This document shows, piece by piece, positions 5,810 to 9,578 of a stretch of 9,578 nt of DNA. Numbering within the stretch: the first letter of the stretch is position 1; each line of letters starts with the position of its first letter. The notes under the pieces are model-generated. The model was given only the letters and a program-made list of their open reading frames with translations, searched no databases and had not been told where the DNA came from. The translations under genes and the position numbers were made by a program. The DNA is taken from the NCBI GenBank assembly GCA_025454715.1, contig JALONY010000058.1:1-9578 (forward strand), read 5' to 3'. The stretch comes from Anaerolineae bacterium (GTDB lineage Bacteria > Chloroflexota > Anaerolineae > Aggregatilineales > Phototrophicaceae).

Positions 5810-7981
5810 TCACCGACGCCCGCGCCACCACCGGATGCCCACGCCCAGCAGCAGCACCGCCCCCGGCAGCAGTAGGGTGGTGATGAGCGCGATGTTATCG
5901 AGGTCTTGCGTGCTGATGAACACGGTCGGCAGGTTGCTGGCGCGGGCTTGTGGCGCGAAAATCACGCTCTCGCCAAAGCCGGTCAGCCACGTGATGGCGT
6001 CGGTGAACAGGATGCCGTTGCCCTCGGGGTTCTGGACGAGGCCGTTGGACAAGAAGTTCTGATCGCCCACCAGCACGAGGCGCGCACCGGTGCGCGTGTC
6101 GTTGGCCCACGCCGCGAGGTTGAGCGGCCCCGCGATGTCCTCGCTCACCTCGAAAGCGTAGCGGCTGGACTGCCCCAACAGCGTCAGGTCGGTCTCGCCG
6201 TAGCTCTCGGGCGAGGTGGCCACCACCATCCCGTTTTGCACCGGCGGCTCTGGGTCGATTTGTACCGCCCGCGCCACGCGAAACAACGCCCGCGAGAACG
6301 GGTTTTCGGGGTCGTTCAGGCGCGCCGTGATGGTCGAGCCGTCCGAGACGGCATAGCTCAATACGTCCAGCTCGGTGCCCGCGTTGGAGAGCGCGTCGAT
6401 GACCACCGCGTCACGCATCCGCACCCCGAAACGCTCCCACAGGTAGGCGTTGAACGGGTCGGACTCGCTCAAGAACGGCGACGCGCCGTAATCGGCATCG
6501 GCGAACACGAACGCCCGCCCACCACGGGCAAAATAGCGGTCGAGCACCTGCACCGCCCCCGCCGACAGCGGCTCACGCATTTGCAGCAGCATCAGGGTGG
6601 TGACTGTGTTGGGCACGTCTTGCCCGTCGATGGCCAATTGGTTGAGGTTGATGCCGAACGTCTCGATGCCGTTGGCCTCGAGGCCGTCGATGATGCCCGA
6701 ATAGCCCGCCGCGCTGGAATCATCGGGCACGATGTCGCTACTGCCGACCTCGAACGCGACCTCGAAGCGGTTGATGTCCAGTAGGCGCAGGATGGCGTTG
6801 GTCAGGTTGCGCTCTTGGCTGTTCTCGGCGGTCACGCGCCGCACGGTCGAGAAATCGACCTCGCCGTTGGCGTCGAGGTAGCTGACGAACAGCTCCCCGT
6901 CGATTTGCAGGTTGAAGCGCTCCGAATAGGTGCGGTTCTCGTTGGGGTCGAAGTACTCGCGGCTAATCAGGCCGTCGGTCTCTTCCTCGTACAGGCGGGC
7001 GATGGCGTCGTCGAGCTGGCGGAAGGTCAGGGCGTTGGGGCTATAAAAGCCGGTGATGCGGATGGGCTGGCCGAACTCCTTGACGCGCTGGAGCACCGTC
7101 AACGTCTCACGCGAGAGCGAGTATTGGCGGCTCTCGGTCATATCCAGCGTGAGGGCGGCGTTGGCCGAGGCCGCATACACCCCGCTGACCACCGTCAGCA
7201 AAAACGCCACCCCCAGCGCGCTCCCAATCAGCGAGCGCACCCCGCGCCCTTGCCAGCCCGCGCCGCCGGTGCGCCGCGCTTCCAGCGCCCGCAATGCCAC
7301 GTACAGCATCACCACAATCACGCCGGAGAAGAACACGAAATCCTCGAAACGGATGAGGCCGACCGCGAATGAGCCGGTATAGTGGCCGGGCAACGTCAGG
7401 GTGCGGATGAGGTTGGCGAGGTCGAGGTTGGCGACGATTTGCCCTGCTTGCTCGCCCAGATACAACAGCGTCAGGGCGGCCACGCTCAAGAAGGCGGCCA
7501 ACACTTGGCTGTCGGTCATGGCCGAGAAGAACAAGCCGATGGCCAGCACCGCCCCACCATACAGCCAAATCCCGATGTAGGCGCTGACGGCCTGCCCGAC
7601 CTCGGGGCGTGCGACGGCCACCAAAATCACCTGATAGACCAGCGTGAGCAGCAACAGCAACGTAAAATACGCCCACGCGCTCAAAAACTTGCCGAACACG
7701 ATGGCGCGCTCGTTGATGGGCGCGGTCAGCAGCAACTCGAGGGTGCCCTCGCGGGCTTCCTCGGCCAGCAGGCGCATCGTCAGCACGGGGCCGAAGAAAA
7801 TCAAGAAAAACGCCAGCGCGTTGGGCACAGGGTTGACCGGTCGCTGGGTGACGCTCAGCGTCAGGTTGGTGTTGAAGACGAGGCCGGTGACCAACAAGAA
7901 GGCCGCCGCAATCAAGTAGGCGATGGGCGAGGTGAAATAGGCCGCCATCTCGCGCCGGAACACGATGCCGATGCCGCGCAT
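5810..7981 (-). CDS. Fused ABC-2 permease (GldF-like) and GldG-like auxiliary protein
   Basis: This 723-residue inner-membrane protein should be the membrane part of an ABC transporter with the ATPase encoded just upstream. Residues 1 to about 235 are an ABC-2 type permease: cytosolic start RREMAAYFTSPIAYL, several membrane spans (about 20-36, 56-68, 99-123, 139-154, 160-176, 215-231) and the typical EEAREGTLELLLTAPI (74-89). After a basic, Gly-rich junction (236-248) a new span (251-270) opens a GldG-like part: LDMTESRQYSLS (279-290), a long extracytoplasmic region with VGDQNF (638-643) and a final span (about 697-716) before the basic end RWWRGRR. In many bacteria these are two genes. Here one frame covers both with no break. 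ATG 7981 lies 3 bp after the ATPase stop, with AGGGGG about 10 nt upstream inside the ATPase gene, so translation is probably coupled. The gliding-motility name comes from Bacteroidota; no motility role follows here. Confidence 0.92.
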   Translation of the reverse strand: MRGIGIVFRREMAAYFTSPIAYLIAAAFLLVTGLVFNTNLTLSVTQRPVNPVPNALAFFLIFFGPVLTMRLLAEEAREGTLELLLTAPINERAIVFGKFLSAWAYFTLLLLLTLVYQVILVAVARPEVGQAVSAYIGIWLYGGAVLAIGLFFSAMTDSQVLAAFLSVAALTLLYLGEQAGQIVANLDLANLIRTLTLPGHYTGSFAVGLIRFEDFVFFSGVIVVMLYVALRALEARRTGGAGWQGRGVRSLIGSALGVAFLLTVVSGVYAASANAALTLDMTESRQYSLSRETLTVLQRVKEFGQPIRITGFYSPNALTFRQLDDAIARLYEEETDGLISREYFDPNENRTYSERFNLQIDGELFVSYLDANGEVDFSTVRRVTAENSQERNLTNAILRLLDINRFEVAFEVGSSDIVPDDSSAAGYSGIIDGLEANGIETFGINLNQLAIDGQDVPNTVTTLMLLQMREPLSAGAVQVLDRYFARGGRAFVFADADYGASPFLSESDPFNAYLWERFGVRMRDAVVIDALSNAGTELDVLSYAVSDGSTITARLNDPENPFSRALFRVARAVQIDPEPPVQNGMVVATSPESYGETDLTLLGQSSRYAFEVSEDIAGPLNLAAWANDTRTGARLVLVGDQNFLSNGLVQNPEGNGILFTDAITWLTGFGESVIFAPQARASNLPTVFISTQDLDNIALITTLLLPGAVLLLGVGIRWWRGRR

Positions 7982-7984
7982 GGC

Positions 7985-8905
7985 CTAGTTGCCCCCTTTG
8001 CCGACGAGGTTGAGGAAGATGTCCTCTAGGGTCAGCTCGATTGGGCGGAGCTCGATGACGAGGCCGCCCGCCCGCTGCACCGCACCGGCGACGTGCGGGC
8101 GCACATCCACGCCGGTCTTGCCGCGCACCACAAAGCCCACGCCGTCCGGCTCGGCCTGCGCCACACCCGTCGCGGCGCGCAACGCCTTGAGCGCGGCCTC
8201 GGGCGATAAGCCCTGCACCTGCACGGCCACACGGTCGCCGGAGAACAAGGTCTTGCGGAGCGAGTCGGGCGTGCCCTCGGCGGCCACCCGCCCCAAGTTG
8301 AGGATGACCACGCGGTCGCACACTTGCTCGGCCTCGGTCAGGATGTGGGTGCTGAACAGCACGGTATGCTCCTTGCCCAGCGCCTTGACGGTCTGGCGCA
8401 CCTCGATGACTTGGGCGGGGTCGATGCCGATGGTCGGCTCGTCGAGGATGACCACCGGCGGGTTGTGCACCAGCGCCTGCGCCAAGCCCAAGCGTTGGCG
8501 CATCCCTTTCGACAGGCTGCGCACCAACGATTGCCGCCGCCCGAACAAATCGACCTTGCGGAGCGCCTCGTGCGCGGCGGGGCGCGGCTTCTTGACCCCG
8601 CGCAATTCCGCCCAGAAGGTCACGCACCCCTCCACCGTCATATCGGGGTAGAGCGGGGTGCGCTCGGGCAAGTAGCCCACCTTGGCACGCGCCGCCAGCG
8701 AGTCCTCGACCACGTCGTGCCCGTCGATGCGGGCGCGCCCGCTGGTCGGGGGCATGAAGCCGGTCAAGATTCGCATGGTGGTGGTCTTGCCCGCGCCGTT
8801 GGGCCCCAACAACCCGACCACCTCGCCGGATTGCGCCGCAAAGCTCACGCCATCCAGCGCCGTTGCCGAACCGTAGCGCCTGCACAGGTTTTCGACTTCT
8901 ATCAT
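7985..8905 (-). CDS. ABC transporter ATP-binding protein, GldA/CcmA-like
   Basis: The 306-residue cytosolic ATPase powers the permease fusion encoded 3 bp downstream. It has Walker A GPNGAGKT (34-41), Q-loop region GYLPERTPLY (77-86, with Glu81 where many ABC proteins have Gln, as is common in GldA-like members), signature LSKGMRQR (131-138), Walker B VVILDEP (151-157) and H-loop STHI with H186. A C-terminal domain of about 90 residues, typical of ABC-2 export ATPases, ends in ELTLEDIFLNLVG. ATG 8905 (MIEVENLCRRYG) is chosen because it begins the standard ABC fold. The Met at 8938 lies upstream of the likely -10 box. The ribosome site is weak (GAGAG, 8918 down to 8914). The substrate cannot be read from the sequence: such systems include exporters of drugs, lipids and heme as well as Gld-type complexes. 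Confidence 0.95.
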   Translation of the reverse strand: MIEVENLCRRYGSATALDGVSFAAQSGEVVGLLGPNGAGKTTTMRILTGFMPPTSGRARIDGHDVVEDSLAARAKVGYLPERTPLYPDMTVEGCVTFWAELRGVKKPRPAAHEALRKVDLFGRRQSLVRSLSKGMRQRLGLAQALVHNPPVVILDEPTIGIDPAQVIEVRQTVKALGKEHTVLFSTHILTEAEQVCDRVVILNLGRVAAEGTPDSLRKTLFSGDRVAVQVQGLSPEAALKALRAATGVAQAEPDGVGFVVRGKTGVDVRPHVAGAVQRAGGLVIELRPIELTLEDIFLNLVGKGGN

Positions 8906-8920
8906 CGCCGTCACTCTCGC

Positions 8921-8927
8921 TATAATA
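8921..8927. promoter_or_regulatory. Overlapping -10 boxes for divergent transcription (ATPase gene and possibly carA)
   Basis: The near-palindrome CTATAATAG contains TATAAT on the plus strand (8921-8926) and TATTAT on the minus strand (8927 down to 8922). The minus-strand box would start the ATPase transcript about 10 nt before ATG 8905. The plus-strand box would give carA a leader of about 90 nt. Neither has a good -35 at 16-18 bp. Another weak carA candidate is TACAAT at 8996-9001. Confidence 0.4.
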
Positions 8928-8945
8928 GTCCCCTGCATCCTAAAC

Positions 8946-8981
8946 CCGCCCCGCGCTTGCCGTCAAGCAGGCCATGGGCGG
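8946..8981 (+). other. Possible nested stem in the carA leader
   Basis: CCGCCC (8946-8951) can pair with GGGCGG (8976-8981), enclosing a smaller hairpin GCTTG/CAAGC (8955-8959 and 8964-8968) with loop CCGT. No T run follows, so it is not an intrinsic terminator. It could be a leader RNA structure if transcription starts near 8930. It could also be chance in GC-rich DNA. Confidence 0.3.
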
Positions 8982-9021
8982 TGTGAACGGGTCTGTACAA
9001 TCATGCTGCGGGGGCAGACAC

Positions 9022-9578
9022 ATGCAAGGTCTCTTGGCTCTAGAAGACGGAACGCTGTTTCCGGGGGTCGGTTTCGGCGCGCAAGGCGTCCAGACCGGCG
9101 AGGTCGTGTTCAATACCTCGATGACGGGCTATCAGGAAATCCTGACCGACCCGTCCTATCACCGCCAGATCGTGACGATGACCGTGCCGCACGTCGGCAA
9201 CACCGGCGTCAACCTCGAGGACACCGAGTCGGAGAAGGTGTGGGTGTCGGGCTTCGTGGTGCGCGCCCTCAGCCCAATCGTGAGCAACTGGCGCAACCGT
9301 GGTGACCTCGACGGCTACCTGCGCGAGCAGGGCGTGATTGGCCTGAGCGAGGTCTCGACCCGTGCGCTGGTGCGTAAATTGCGCGATGCGGGCGTGATGC
9401 GCGCCGCCATCGCCCACGGCGAGGCCGCCCTCGACTCGCAGGCGCTGGTCGAGGCCGCCCGCACGTCGTTGGACATGTCGGGCGCCAACCTCGTCGATGA
9501 GGTGACCTGCGCCGAGCCGTACAACTGGACGGAGCGCAGTGATGGCGCGTGGTATCAGGGCAGCCACCACGACGAGCC
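9022..9578 (+). CDS. carA: Carbamoyl-phosphate synthase small (glutaminase) subunit, N-terminal part
   Basis: CarA splits glutamine and passes ammonia to CarB, which makes carbamoyl phosphate for pyrimidine and arginine synthesis in the cytosol. The window holds the first 185 codons and the frame is open at the right edge. The conserved N-terminal domain is clear: LLALEDGTLFPGVGFG (4-19), FNTSMTGYQEILTDPSY (30-46), RQIVTMTVPHVGNTGVN, then SNWRNRGDLDGYL and STRALVRKLRDAGVMRAAI. The amidotransferase domain with its Cys-His-Glu triad lies beyond the window. ATG 9022 (MQGLLALEDG) fits the family N-terminus and follows a G-rich stretch (9010-9014) about 7 nt upstream. It is divergent from the ABC transporter genes, with a 116-bp intergenic region. 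carB may follow, but this cannot be seen. Confidence 0.97.
   Translation, partial: MQGLLALEDGTLFPGVGFGAQGVQTGEVVFNTSMTGYQEILTDPSYHRQIVTMTVPHVGNTGVNLEDTESEKVWVSGFVVRALSPIVSNWRNRGDLDGYLREQGVIGLSEVSTRALVRKLRDAGVMRAAIAHGEAALDSQALVEAARTSLDMSGANLVDEVTCAEPYNWTERSDGAWYQGSHHDE

Noticed and set aside
5906..6784. Plus-strand frame of 292 residues opposite the GldG-like part
   Set aside because: It is Val/Gly/Arg/His-rich with no recognisable domain, and mirrors a well-supported gene on the other strand.
7107..8885. 592-residue minus-strand frame overlapping the ABC ATPase and the permease
   Set aside because: It is an out-of-frame shadow, extremely rich in Arg, Ala and Gly. The ATPase and permease frames carry all the motifs.

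Overview
This is a GC-rich chromosomal window of ordinary bacterial gene content, most likely from a member of the Chloroflexota. That assignment is an inference. It rests on the long SecA with extra insertions and a C-terminal zinc tail, the fused GldF-GldG-type transporter, the high GC content and the style of the tmRNA tag. No phylogenetic test was possible.

Left part, plus strand. Positions 1-318 hold the C-terminal end of an unrecognised protein. A well-formed sigma70-type promoter (336-364) then drives a one-piece tmRNA gene, ssrA (403-791). Its tag frame encodes ANNTRPAYAYAA and it is closed by a strong intrinsic terminator (806-839). After an 11-bp tandem repeat and an extended -10 promoter comes secA (986-3904), the preprotein translocase motor. 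A small polytopic membrane protein of unknown function (3925-4551) follows 20 bp later and is probably cotranscribed. A hairpin at 4589-4616 separates this plus-strand group from the convergent minus-strand genes.

Middle and right part, minus strand. The order in the direction of transcription is an ABC-transporter ATPase (8905-7985), then after a 3-bp gap a 723-residue protein that fuses an ABC-2 permease (GldF-like) to a GldG-like auxiliary protein (7981-5810), then an M24-family Xaa-Pro-type aminopeptidase (5734-4640). The peptidase has its own extended -10 promoter in the 75-bp gap. The ATPase and the fusion together should form a complete exporter-type ABC system of unknown substrate. 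Divergent from it, the window ends inside carA (9022 onward), the glutaminase subunit of carbamoyl-phosphate synthase, which serves pyrimidine and arginine synthesis.

I saw no mobile element, CRISPR array, tRNA, rRNA or defence system. The most unusual feature is the tmRNA. Its 5' end, P2 helix, tag and acceptor stem are intact, but the T loop is an 8-nt GGGCAGAA instead of the near-universal 7-nt TTCRANT type, and CCA is not encoded. The GldF-GldG fusion, the tandem repeat before secA and the shared divergent promoter between the ATPase and carA are lesser points of interest. I found no convincing new multi-gene system.
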